Source: Anaerolineales bacterium (GTDB lineage: Bacteria; Chloroflexota; Anaerolineae; Anaerolineales; VGOW01). From it: DNA of 7,976 nt. The stretch lies in the NCBI GenBank assembly GCA_919901875.1, contig CAKKQG010000211.1:4267-12242 (forward strand), given 5' to 3'. Made by a program: the position numbers and the translations under genes. The notes beneath the pieces were generated by a model. The model worked only from the letters and a program-made list of their open reading frames with translations. It searched no databases and had not been told where the DNA came from. Each line of letters begins with the position of its first letter. Within the stretch, counting starts at the first letter, position 1. Positions 1-7,500 of this stretch are shown one piece after another.

Positions 1-666
1 AACGCTCACGCCAACGCTAAAACGAATCCGAAGGCGATGTTTCGGAATGTGATCACGCCCGATGCCTTTGCCAAAGCAGGAATGATATGTGACCCGATCA
101 ACATGTTCGATTCTGCTCCCGATGCCGATGGCGCGGCGGCGGTGATTCTGATCGGCGCGGATGCCGTAGGGGCTGTAGGGGCGAAGCATGCTTCGCCCCT
201 ACTACGGATCGCCGGTTCAGCCGTCGTGACTGATGCGATGGCGGTTCATGATCGTCCCGACCCGTTAATTTTTAAATCGGCAAAAGAGTCGGCGGAGAAA
301 GCGTTTGCCCAAGCGGGCATCGGCGTGAGCGAGATGAACGTGATCGAACTGCATGATGCGTATACGGTGTTCGCCGCGTTGTCGCTTGAAGCGTTAGGCT
401 TGGCAGATCGTGGCAAGGGTTGGGAGTTGGCGCAGAATGGCGGCATCAGTTTGAAAGGCAAGACTCCTATTTCAACATTTGGTGGCCTCAAAGCGCGCGG
501 CAACCCCGGCGGCGCTACCGGTTTATATCAAGTGGTGGAAGTGGCGATGCAGTTGCGCGGCGAAGCAGGCGCGAATCAAGTGGCGAATGCCAAACGCGGT
601 TTGACTCAATCGTTAGCGAGTTCGGGGGCAACGGCGGTGACTCATGTGTTGGAGCGAATAGGATGA
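1..666 (+). CDS. Thiolase of the SCP2/acetoacetyl-CoA type, C-terminal part (5' end outside the window)
   Basis: The frame is open from base 1, so the first Met at 37 is internal and 221 residues are seen. Recognisable family stretches are NAHANAKTNPKAMFR at the left edge, SAPDADGAAAV (about 39-49), RIAGSAV, the His-containing ELHDAYT motif (about 117-123), GGLKARGNPGGATG (about 161-174) and the C-terminal SSGATAVTHVLE. These match the C-terminal domain of SCP2-like thiolases, which condense or cleave acyl-CoAs with an N-terminal Cys nucleophile (not in the window). With the DUF35 gene downstream, acetoacetyl-CoA synthesis feeding HMG-CoA synthase is the likeliest role; a thiolase-like aldolase that also pairs with DUF35 proteins is the alternative. 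Oddities: Asn where many thiolases have His in the GHP-x-GATG motif, and an in-frame palindromic repeat coding for part of the stretch between DGAAAV and RIAGSAV. The stop TGA overlaps the next gene's ATG. Confidence 0.9.
   Translation, partial: NAHANAKTNPKAMFRNVITPDAFAKAGMICDPINMFDSAPDADGAAAVILIGADAVGAVGAKHASPLLRIAGSAVVTDAMAVHDRPDPLIFKSAKESAEKAFAQAGIGVSEMNVIELHDAYTVFAALSLEALGLADRGKGWELAQNGGISLKGKTPISTFGGLKARGNPGGATGLYQVVEVAMQLRGEAGANQVANAKRGLTQSLASSGATAVTHVLERIG
164..207. repeat. Short palindromic repeat element inserted in frame in the thiolase gene
   Basis: Bases 175-202 form a perfect 28-base palindrome, each half being GTAGGGGCGAAGCA and its complement, so a continuous hairpin or cruciform is possible. 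Outer arms CCGTA (164-168) and TACGG (203-207) are also complementary. The left side repeats GTAGGGGC in tandem (166-173 and 175-182). The element is read as VGAVGAKHASPLLR and keeps the thiolase frame open. GTAGGGGCGA/TCGCCCCTAC-type palindromes recur, as I recall, as dispersed repeats in Chloroflexota and other bacteria; no second copy is present in this window. Confidence 0.75.
651..654 (+). promoter_or_regulatory. Ribosome binding site that sets the start at 663
   Basis: GGAG lies 8 bases before the ATG at 663, inside the end of the thiolase gene. It supports 663 as the true start of the next gene, rather than the further upstream in-frame ATG at 420, which would overlap the thiolase by more than 240 bases. 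Confidence 0.6.
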
Positions 667-1886
667 AGAAGAAGCAAAAAAAGAATCAGATGCTGGTGTG
701 GGTGATCGGTGCGGCGGCAGTCGCACTGATCGCTTTTGGACTCTATAGTGCGTACACTAAACCCGCGCCGACGATCTTGATGGGCGACGCTTGGGATTAC
801 ACGTTGTCGGCGGCAGACTTGGGAGCGTCGTGGTCGGAGAATGATCGGAGTTTCCAGACGTTGTATGAAATGACTCAACCGATTATTTTGCCTAACGAAC
901 CCACAGCCGTGTCGTCGCCGATTCAACCCGGGATACAAAGTTCATATTACGTGGATATGAGTGACACAACTTCACGCGAAGCGTTTGTGATGACATCGCA
1001 AGTGGTGATGTACGATTCGGTTCTCTCGGCGCAAACGGCGTTGAATATGGAGTCGCCGGGAACGGAATGGGAAAAGGTGAACGCTCCACAAACGGTTGGC
1101 GATGCCACCGTGTTGTGGTATTTGCGTCCAATCCCTGAGGCGTCAGCCGAGCAGGCGACCTACCGTGTTGATTTCCGTTATCTCAATGCGATACATTCGC
1201 TTGCCGTGACGGGGCGCAAAGAACCAAGCGTGGACGGCAAACTGGCGTTTTCGTTTGCGAAGAAAGCGTTGGAGAAGATGCAGAAAAATGCCACGCCCGA
1301 GGCGTTGAAGATTCTGGGTGACGCGCAGAGAACTGATTTGCGCTCGGTGTTATTGACGCAGCGTGAGCTAGCGGCGTTAGACCCCAAGTTTGGTAACCGC
1401 TGGGTCTTTGATGATCGCGCCCTGCCGATGTGGACTCCGAATTCATTGTTCCTTGACTCGAAATCATTGGAGACATTCGGGCGTGTGATGGGCTATCAGG
1501 CGATGATGATCAAAGCGGTTGCGCCCGAAGAGGCTTCGCCGACTATCTCTGCCGGATTGTTTCAACAAGTGACGGCTTACCGTGAGGCGGGCAACGCGCA
1601 AAAGATTCTCGACAAGATGGAAGGGTTAGGCGGCGGCGCATGGGGGAAACCGCCGGACGTAGGGGATTCGGCGCGCGCGTGGTCTACCATTTCTAAGACG
1701 GAAGGTGAATCATCGCGCCTGGCGGCGGTGACCGAGATCAGTTTTCGGGTTGGCGTTTATATTGCGTCGGTACGGACGCAGACCATGCCAATTCTCGAAT
1801 CGCAGGGGCTGGTAGCAAGTGACGCTAACAAGGAAATTGCCCAGAAGTTTGCCCTATCATTTGCTGGCAAATTGAAGGGAAAATGA
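663..1886 (+). CDS. Membrane-anchored protein of unknown function with a duplicated domain
   Basis: The 407-residue protein starts MKKKQKKNQ, a strongly basic N-terminus, followed by one hydrophobic helix (about 10-30, LVWVIGAAAVALIAFGLYSA). The rest is soluble and, by the charge pattern, outside the membrane. There is no lipobox Cys. The soluble part appears to be two diverged copies of one domain. Copy 1 is about 46-206 (YTLSAADLGASW ... SREAFVMTSQVVMYDS ... VGDATVLWYLR ... AFSFAKKALEKM). Copy 2 is about 228-405 (SVLLTQRELAALD ... GLFQQVTAYREAG ... VGDSARAWSTIS ... FALSFAGKLKGK). I do not recognise the family. The start at 663 is chosen for its ribosome site, basic N-terminus and ATGA overlap with the thiolase stop, which implies translational coupling. 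It sits between two enzymes that normally act together; whether it has a role in that pathway or just shares the transcript cannot be told. Confidence 0.85.
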   Translation: MKKKQKKNQMLVWVIGAAAVALIAFGLYSAYTKPAPTILMGDAWDYTLSAADLGASWSENDRSFQTLYEMTQPIILPNEPTAVSSPIQPGIQSSYYVDMSDTTSREAFVMTSQVVMYDSVLSAQTALNMESPGTEWEKVNAPQTVGDATVLWYLRPIPEASAEQATYRVDFRYLNAIHSLAVTGRKEPSVDGKLAFSFAKKALEKMQKNATPEALKILGDAQRTDLRSVLLTQRELAALDPKFGNRWVFDDRALPMWTPNSLFLDSKSLETFGRVMGYQAMMIKAVAPEEASPTISAGLFQQVTAYREAGNAQKILDKMEGLGGGAWGKPPDVGDSARAWSTISKTEGESSRLAAVTEISFRVGVYIASVRTQTMPILESQGLVASDANKEIAQKFALSFAGKLKGK

Positions 1887-1952
1887 ATTTGATAGTTCTT
1901 GACAGACTCCCGTGGCTAGAATTGTGGCAGTTTAATAGACACGGAGACAAAA

Positions 1953-2354
1953 ATGGAAATCTCAAGGAATTGGCGTTTACAAAAACAACGCTATGGGTTG
2001 GTAGGCGAAGTATGCGATCACTGCGGCAACAAAATTTTCCCGCCGCGCGATGTTTGCCCGCACTGCGCTGAAGAAGCAAAGACGCTTTATCAGTTCTCGG
2101 GCAAGGGTGAAGTGTATTCGTACACCACCGTTTACGATGCGCCGGAAGGCTACGAAGAGCAAGCGCCTTATACAGTTGCCATCGTTAAACTCGAAGAGGG
2201 CCCGATGGTCACAGCGCAATTAACGGATGTGGACAACGGCAAAGTAGAGATCGGTCAGAAGGTTGAAATGGTCACGCGCAAGCTTCGCCAAGACGGCGAG
2301 CGCGGTATGTTGGTGTATGGCTATAAGTTCCGACCGCTGTTAGCCAACGGCTAA
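1953..2354 (+). CDS. DUF35 Zn-ribbon/OB-fold protein, thiolase partner
   Basis: This is a complete 133-residue protein, the usual length for the family. An N-terminal helix (MEISRNWRLQKQRYGL) leads into a rubredoxin-like Zn ribbon with Cys21, Cys24 (CDHC) and Cys35, Cys38 (CPHC). The OB fold follows from about residue 45: GKGEVYSYTTVYDAPEGYEEQ is typical of DUF35, then PYTVAIVKLEEGPMVTAQL and a C-terminal GYKFRPL. In archaea, the family member encoded beside thiolase and HMG-CoA synthase bridges the two enzymes and passes acetoacetyl-CoA between them; others serve SCP2-type thiolases or aldolases. Here the thiolase is one gene upstream, so the first role is preferred. GGAG at 1943-1946, 6 bases before the ATG, supports the start. 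A 66-base gap with no convincing promoter separates it from the preceding gene, so co-transcription is likely. Confidence 0.9.
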   Translation: MEISRNWRLQKQRYGLVGEVCDHCGNKIFPPRDVCPHCAEEAKTLYQFSGKGEVYSYTTVYDAPEGYEEQAPYTVAIVKLEEGPMVTAQLTDVDNGKVEIGQKVEMVTRKLRQDGERGMLVYGYKFRPLLANG

Positions 2355-2381
2355 TCTCGGATCGTTTCTCTCTCAAAATAA

Positions 2382-2412
2382 AAAGAGCGCAACAATTTTT
2401 GTTGCGCTCTTT
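2382..2412. terminator. Bidirectional intrinsic terminator between convergent genes
   Basis: A perfect 14-base stem (2382-2395 with 2399-2412, GAGCGCAAC core) closes a TTT loop. On the plus strand a T-rich tail follows (TTTCGTTTCTTCTTTAATTTT region); on the minus strand the A-rich bases 2375-2384 become a T-rich tail. It can therefore end both the DUF35 transcript and the minus-strand SH3b gene, whose stops lie 27 and 16 bases away. Confidence 0.9.
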
Positions 2413-2428
2413 CGTTTCTTCTTTAATT

Positions 2429-3403
2429 TTACTTCACTTCTATCGTCCCGCCGCTTATCAACAGTGACCAGCCAGTGTTGTTGCTCTCGCACGCGCTGCG
2501 GCTGCCCAAAAAGCAGATGCCGAGATAGACCGTGTACTTGCCGGCAGTGCCGATCTCGAAATGATCGCTCCAAGGGAGAACTTGATTGGGACCCAATGAA
2601 CTGTCACCCCATGATGGTTTCGATTTTACTCCGACCACAACGGGGCCTAAACCATTATATGACACAGTATCCGTTGATGAGGTGTTTGTCACTTGAAAGT
2701 CAAACCAAATTTCGCCATTCACTCCAACGGATGTGCTGCGTAAGCGCATGAAGTCGCCGCGAATGCCGCGCACGGTACTAGCAACAGGCGCGGCTGATGT
2801 AGCGGTGAAGATCGGCGCCAATGTTGCCGGAACAGGCGTTGGCGGGATCGGGGTGGCGGTTGCCGGCGGCGCGGGCGGGTTACGCACGGGGATGCCGCCG
2901 ATGACTCCATTTTGAATGTCAACCAAACTTGTGGCGATCCAAACCACGCGCGTCGGCGTGTATTGAACTGCTACCCAACTGCCATCCTGTGTGCGTCCGA
3001 TGATCGGATACGTCTCGCCCACTGCCATCGAACCTAACACTTCGTAATTCGTGCCAGGTCCAGTGCGGAAGAAACCGGCTGTCTTGACTTTCGCCGTAGG
3101 TCCGGTGATTTGAGTCGGCGCGGGTGGTTGTGGCTGAGTAGGTGCGCTGCCTTGTGTGGGTTGTGGCGGTTGAGTCGCCGCGCCGCCTGTTGTGGGGGCA
3201 GGCTGAGGCTGCGTCACGATCACGTTTTGAGTTGATTGGACGACAGCGGTCGGCGTGGTGGAGACAAAGCGATCTCGAATCGTGGTGCCGACGGCGTAGA
3301 TCACCATAAACAAGCCGGCCGCGCCGATGACGCTTAGCACGGCAATGCCGATATAAAATCCTGTTGAAGAAGATGATGTTGCGGGAGGGGGGCGTTGTGT
3401 CAT
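2429..3403 (-). CDS. Membrane-anchored surface protein with bacterial SH3 domain and Pro/Thr linkers
   Basis: The protein has 324 residues. A short polar N-terminus is followed by one transmembrane helix (about 16-38). A Pro/Thr/Gln-rich linker comes next (about 50-102, e.g. QPPQPTQGSAPTQPQPPAPT). A bacterial SH3 (SH3b) domain spans about 103-164, shown by KVKTAGFFRTGPGTNYEVLG and GSWVAVQYTPTRVVWIATSLV. A second Pro-rich linker is at about 175-208. The C-terminal beta-rich domain (about 212-324) contains IWFDFQVTNTSSTDTV, PWSDHFEIGTAGKYTVYLGI and two Cys (297, 305) that could form a disulphide. SH3b domains usually bind cell-wall peptides or other surface ligands, so a wall-associated location is likely; the ligand is unknown. 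The start is supported by GAGG (plus-strand 3411-3414) 7 bases before the ATG. It is a single-gene unit, convergent with the DUF35 operon and divergent from the STAND pair. Confidence 0.85.
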   Translation of the reverse strand: MTQRPPPATSSSSTGFYIGIAVLSVIGAAGLFMVIYAVGTTIRDRFVSTTPTAVVQSTQNVIVTQPQPAPTTGGAATQPPQPTQGSAPTQPQPPAPTQITGPTAKVKTAGFFRTGPGTNYEVLGSMAVGETYPIIGRTQDGSWVAVQYTPTRVVWIATSLVDIQNGVIGGIPVRNPPAPPATATPIPPTPVPATLAPIFTATSAAPVASTVRGIRGDFMRLRSTSVGVNGEIWFDFQVTNTSSTDTVSYNGLGPVVVGVKSKPSWGDSSLGPNQVLPWSDHFEIGTAGKYTVYLGICFLGSRSACESNNTGWSLLISGGTIEVK

Positions 3404-3506
3404 TGGATAACCTCAAATTATTTTGATATGGGGCTGATCTTATCACTGAATCCCTAACGTTTGATCAGGCGTCATGTAAATATCCTGTTGCGCGGCGACC
3501 AAAGGG

Positions 3507-3521
3507 AGTGGCGGCGCCACT
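3507..3521. repeat. Small inverted repeat upstream of the STAND-pair promoter
   Basis: AGTGGC (3507-3512) and GCCACT (3516-3521) are exact complements around a GGC loop. It lies 22 bases before the -35 hexamer and has no T-run on either side, so it is not a terminator. It could be an operator for a dimeric regulator; chance is also possible for arms this short. Confidence 0.35.
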
Positions 3522-3543
3522 TAAAGTCAGTTGGAATGTCGTT

Positions 3544-3571
3544 TTGCCCAGCCCCCATCTTAGCTTATAAT
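3544..3571 (+). promoter_or_regulatory. Sigma70-like promoter of the STAND NTPase / membrane TPR pair
   Basis: TTGCCC (3544-3549) and a perfect TATAAT (3566-3571) are separated by 16 bases. Transcription would begin near 3578, giving a leader of roughly 68 bases before the ATG at 3646. Confidence 0.65.
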
Positions 3572-3645
3572 TTATTCATTGCTGATAGGTTGTGTCGCTT
3601 TTTTGTAGATAAGATGACGAGAGGAATTGTGACGAGTTATTAATT

Positions 3646-4512
3646 ATGCCAGACTACATTGATTGGTTTGTTAATCGAGACAAACAGTATCAAGGCTTCT
3701 TGAAGATGTTGGCGCGTGAGACGCCCAAGACCTTGATGCTGGTGGAAGCTCCCGCCGAGATGGGCAAGACGTGGCTCATTCAAAGGATTCGTCATTACTG
3801 CAATGAGAATGACATTCCGGCGATGCACGTTGACTTCCGTGATCGCCGCGCCTACGATTATCTATCGCTGGTGCGAACTGCGCGCGACCAAATCGGTGAG
3901 CAGCATTTTAATAACTTGACGGCAACGATCAACAATTTCACCGGTGTGAACATCACACTCTCGAATGCGAATACGGGCAGCTCGGGCGGGGTGAACGTCT
4001 CAGGGGGCGCCGTCAACGCTCAAGACATTGCCGGGCGCGACGTGATCAAGGACAACCAATTTTATATCCAAGCCGACAGCGACATGCAGCGCCGCGCGGC
4101 GGAAATTAAAATCAACGATTCTTTCTTCGCCTGTTTGACGGAGTTACTCAAAGCGAAGAAAGCCGTTGCATTTTTATTTGACTCTTATGAAGAGGTGACA
4201 ACGGAAGCCGAAAATTGGTTGAATGACAATTTGTTGCTGAAAATGCGCGAGAGCCAATTGGAGAAAGCGATTGCGATCTTCGCCGGACGCAAAGTGCCGC
4301 AGTTGGGAGAATCGGCAAAAGCGATTATGGCAAAGACTGGACTCGATCTTTTTACAGAAGAGCATGTCAAGGAATATATTGTCAATCGGCGGAAGATCGA
4401 AGGGCTTGATCTTGAAACAGTGTTCAAAACATCGCGCGGCTTTCCCGGTTTGCTGGCAAAGATGGCCGACGCTGCCGGGATGGGAAATAAATCCGACGAG
4501 GAGTGGCTGTAA
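3646..4512 (+). CDS. STAND-type P-loop NTPase, stand-alone NTPase module
   Basis: The protein has 288 residues. It opens with FVNRDKQYQGFLKML, the usual lead-in of STAND/AAA ATPases. The Walker A loop is APAEMGKT (35-42), with Ala in place of the first Gly but Lys41 and Thr42 kept. HVDFRDRRAYDYLSLVRTARDQIG (61-84) is followed by a Gly/Asn/Ser-rich insert (about 97-142, containing GGVNVSGGAVNAQDIAGRD). Walker B is AVAFLFDSYEE (173-183, Asp179), a sensor-like strand is AIAIFAGRKVP (Arg215), and the GxP motif typical of STAND proteins is RGFPGLLAKM (264-273). The protein ends soon after GxP, where a STAND protein would normally continue into a winged helix; that region appears at the start of the next gene. 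STAND NTPases are nucleotide-driven switches in signalling, regulation or defence. The ATG has only a weak GAG 9 bases upstream, but no other start codon is in frame back to the stop at 3610. Confidence 0.8.
   Translation: MPDYIDWFVNRDKQYQGFLKMLARETPKTLMLVEAPAEMGKTWLIQRIRHYCNENDIPAMHVDFRDRRAYDYLSLVRTARDQIGEQHFNNLTATINNFTGVNITLSNANTGSSGGVNVSGGAVNAQDIAGRDVIKDNQFYIQADSDMQRRAAEIKINDSFFACLTELLKAKKAVAFLFDSYEEVTTEAENWLNDNLLLKMRESQLEKAIAIFAGRKVPQLGESAKAIMAKTGLDLFTEEHVKEYIVNRRKIEGLDLETVFKTSRGFPGLLAKMADAAGMGNKSDEEWL
4498..4503 (+). promoter_or_regulatory. Ribosome binding site for the large TPR gene, inside the NTPase gene
   Basis: GAGGAG lies 11 bases before the ATG at 4515, longer than the usual spacing. 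The NTPase stop TAA (4510-4512) is two bases before that ATG, so terminating ribosomes probably assist initiation. Confidence 0.5.
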
Positions 4513-4514
4513 TT

Positions 4515-7500
4515 ATGTTAACCGAAGATAGCACGATCTCCCCCGTCTTAGAAGAATCCGCAGATGTGGAGTTGGCGCGCACTCTGCTCGATCAGATTTT
4601 AGCCAAAGCGCCACCGCTGTTAGCCGAGGGGTTGTATTTAGCTTCAATCTCCCATTCCTTCACCGCAGAATTGATGGCGGTATTGCGCGCCCGCAACGAC
4701 GGCAAAGATCAACGCTTGATTGAACGCTTGCTGCAATTCTCGTTTGTTTGGGAAGTGGGTGAAGGTAGTGATGACGAGAGTAAACGCTACTCCATCCAAG
4801 GAATTGAGCACGACATTCTAACGCGATTGTTCATCGAGAAAGATCGATCTGGATTTGTTCAGGCGCATCGCCGCGCGTTGGAATTCCGTGACGCTCATCC
4901 CTACCCCGATCCGTTTTTGCATAATCAAAGCCGCCTGTTTCACCTGCTGTTTATTGACCCCGAAGCGGCACTGGATTATTTGATGCACACCTTCCGTGTT
5001 TACAATGCGGAACGTCGTTTGGCGGCAGCCGACCGCTTATTGGTAACGGCTGAAGAAGTGCAGCCCTATTTGGTCTTGCTCAATTCGCCCATACTAAGTG
5101 ATCTGGAGAATATGTTAGTGCATCTCCACGCCCGGCTCGATCAATTGCGCGGACATTGGTCGAAAAGTTTAGCCGCGCTCAAGACGCTTCGCAGTAACCC
5201 CGACCTTTCGCCAACCCTCGCGCCGTACGTCGCGCGCGGTTATGGCTATGCACTGGCGCGTTCCGGGATGCAAGTGGAAGCGATTGAACAATATCGCTAC
5301 GCTCTTACTATATTTACCAAGCGTTCTAATAGCGGATATGAACAAGCGTTGACGATGATCCACATCGGCGACGCCTACCGCAGTTTGGCGATTGCCGCGC
5401 GCGGTCACCGCGAAGTGATTCACCCTCTCACCTCGAGCCTAAAGCAATTCGCGTCCGATCTGTTCTCAGTGGTGACGTGGCTGCCGCTCGTCATTTATTT
5501 GAGTTTCTTTTTTGGTTGGCGATTATGGCTGCCGCAATCGTGGCCGATGTTGCGCGGTTTAGACTGGATCATTGGGCGATTGTTTGCCAGCGGGTCGCGT
5601 TGGTATCGCCGTGCCGCGCCGCTGCTGGCAAAGACTGCCGCCTCCGCCGACAAGCGACAAGCCGAAGAGAAGATGGCTTATCTGCATTTGACGATGGGCG
5701 ATCTGACGGCGGCAATTCCAGCCTTTCAAGAACTTCTTAAAGACGAAACCTTGAATGAATATAACCGGGCGCGCGCCCAAGCGGGTTTGGGTCAAGCGAT
5801 GCTGCGCCTCGGGAAAACTCAAGAAGCACTTGGCTTGTTTGAAAAAGCGTTGCCGGTGATCCAAGCCTACGATGATCGCGAACTTGAAGCGCAGGTGACG
5901 GGCTTATACGCCGAAGTAAATTATTTAATCGGCAAGCCCACCGAATCGGTGAATCAATATAACCAAGCGCTCTCACTGTATCAACGGCAAAAGGACGTGG
6001 TGGGTCTGACCGAAGTCGCCGAACGCCTCAAAGAGTTTGAGCGCGATCAGACTTTGGGCAAGGACGTGCGCACGATGGCTTCCACAACCGCGCTGCGTGT
6101 TTCCTTCTCGCGCGAATACTTGCTTCGCTTTAAACACCCTTTCTTGGTCCTCTTCCGTTTTGTGTCATTAGTGGTGCTGTTTCTTTTTTTCATCATTGTC
6201 CCGTTGCTCACCGTTCATTTTGAGAGCGACACGACCTTGCAAGTCAGCACGTCGTTTCATGCTGTGCCGGTCTTGATCGATCTCCTGACGAATGATCCCA
6301 ACTACAGCCCCACCTTATTGCAGCAAACAAATCCGGAAGCCAGCACGTCTTTTAAAGCCGACGTCGCTTTGCAGTTTGGCATAGCCTTTTTGTTAATGTA
6401 TCTCGTCGCCTACACCGTACTGGGGTTAATTGTCATTGCTCAAACACGCCTCAGCACTTTACAACGCACCGCCCGTTCAAGCCGGGTCTATGTTGATTTG
6501 CAGACGATCACTGTTGGCGAGGGCGACGATGCCAAGAGTCTGAAGTGGGTCGGCATCAAGCGCATTATCTTCGCCGATGCGTTGCTCAACGGCAACGTCC
6601 GCCCCGATTCATCATCGCTGACGATCATCACCAAAGATGATCACCTTAGTGTGTCGGGCAACATTGCCTGGTATGAGCATTTGCGAGAGCGTGTGCAGGA
6701 CGCATTTTCGACAAACCCCAAGGTGAAGAAGGAAGACATCGGGTATCAGGTGGCGCCGAGTAAAATGGCGATGTTGTATGGGGTCAGCTTCATCACGTTG
6801 ATCGCTTACGTCGCCGCCAGCATCTTCTCGCCGCGAGTTTTAGACGCCTCTCTATGGAATTTGCCGTACACGCTTGTGGATGTTTATCCTTACCTCTACA
6901 TCGGGTTGTTCTTGCCGCCGGCGTGGTGGGGAGCGTTCCAACAAATACGCGTGCATACCAAGACTTCACCACGCAACTCGCTGCCGTTCCTCTACGTCTG
7001 TGCAGGCTTGCTTCTTGCGGCTACCTACTGGCTGACCCCTAAACCGTGGTTCATTACGCCCGATTATGTCGTGCCGATGTTTTTTACGGCATTGCTTGCC
7101 TGCGCGCTCTATGCAATTTGGATTGCGCGTGATCTCAACACGGGCGAAGCGATCTACCCAATTTGGGGACGTCTGGCGATTACAGTGGCGGTAGGCGCAA
7201 TCGTGATTGCCTCAATGGTGTATGTGGCGCGTGAAGTGACCGGGCATCATTATGTTGTCATTGGCAACCACGCCCGCACGCGTGGTTTGGCGGCGCTTGC
7301 CGTTCGTCGAGAAGAGGAATCGCAAAAACCTTTGGAGGAGTCGGTGGCGAGCTATACCCAAGCCTTGATCTTCTCACCGCACAATACGACGGCGCTTAAC
7401 AACCGCGCCGCCTCTCTCACTCTCCTCAAACAGTATGAGGCGGCGGTTGCCGACTATGATCAACTGATCCTCAAATCGCCTCGACCTTCAGCCTCCTTGT

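Larger units (their letters stand above)
3404..3645. other. Divergent intergenic region
   Basis: 242 bases between the start codons of the minus-strand SH3b gene and the plus-strand NTPase gene. It holds the rightward promoter at 3544-3571 and a small GC-rich hairpin at 3507-3521. For the leftward gene only weak promoter matches are visible on the minus strand (a TTCAGT/TATCAA-like pair, 16-base spacer, about 3423-3450), not good enough to call separately. No RNA gene was recognised. Confidence 0.6.

Noticed and set aside
420..662. Upstream in-frame extension of the unknown membrane protein to an ATG at 420
   Set aside because: It would overlap the well-conserved thiolase reading frame by over 240 bases, and its translation looks unlike a protein domain. 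The start at 663 has a ribosome site, a basic N-terminus and a membrane helix.
1899..1922. TTGACA (1899-1904) with TAGAAT (1917-1922) as a promoter for the DUF35 gene
   Set aside because: The spacer is only 12 bases, too short for a sigma70 promoter, and no better -10 lies 16-18 bases downstream.
1883..2071. Small ORF starting at ATGA over the stop at 1884-1886, with a GAAGGGA ribosome-like site upstream
   Set aside because: It runs about 120 bases into the DUF35 gene in another frame and its translation has no recognisable pattern; the DUF35 start has its own GGAG.
2733..2915. Plus-strand ORF rich in Gly/Ala/Val opposite the SH3b gene
   Set aside because: It is the complement of the Pro/Ala/Thr-rich linker of the minus-strand gene, which explains its composition.
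3461..3643. 60-codon plus-strand ORF across the divergent intergenic region
   Set aside because: It overlaps the predicted promoter, has no ribosome site and its translation is not protein-like; only its last 9 codons are kept as a possible leader.
4513..4514. Sequencing frameshift joining the NTPase and the large TPR protein
   Set aside because: The downstream ATG has a GAGGAG site upstream and a tidy two-base gap, and there is no homopolymer run at the junction. A true two-gene arrangement is more likely, though raw reads or relatives would settle it.
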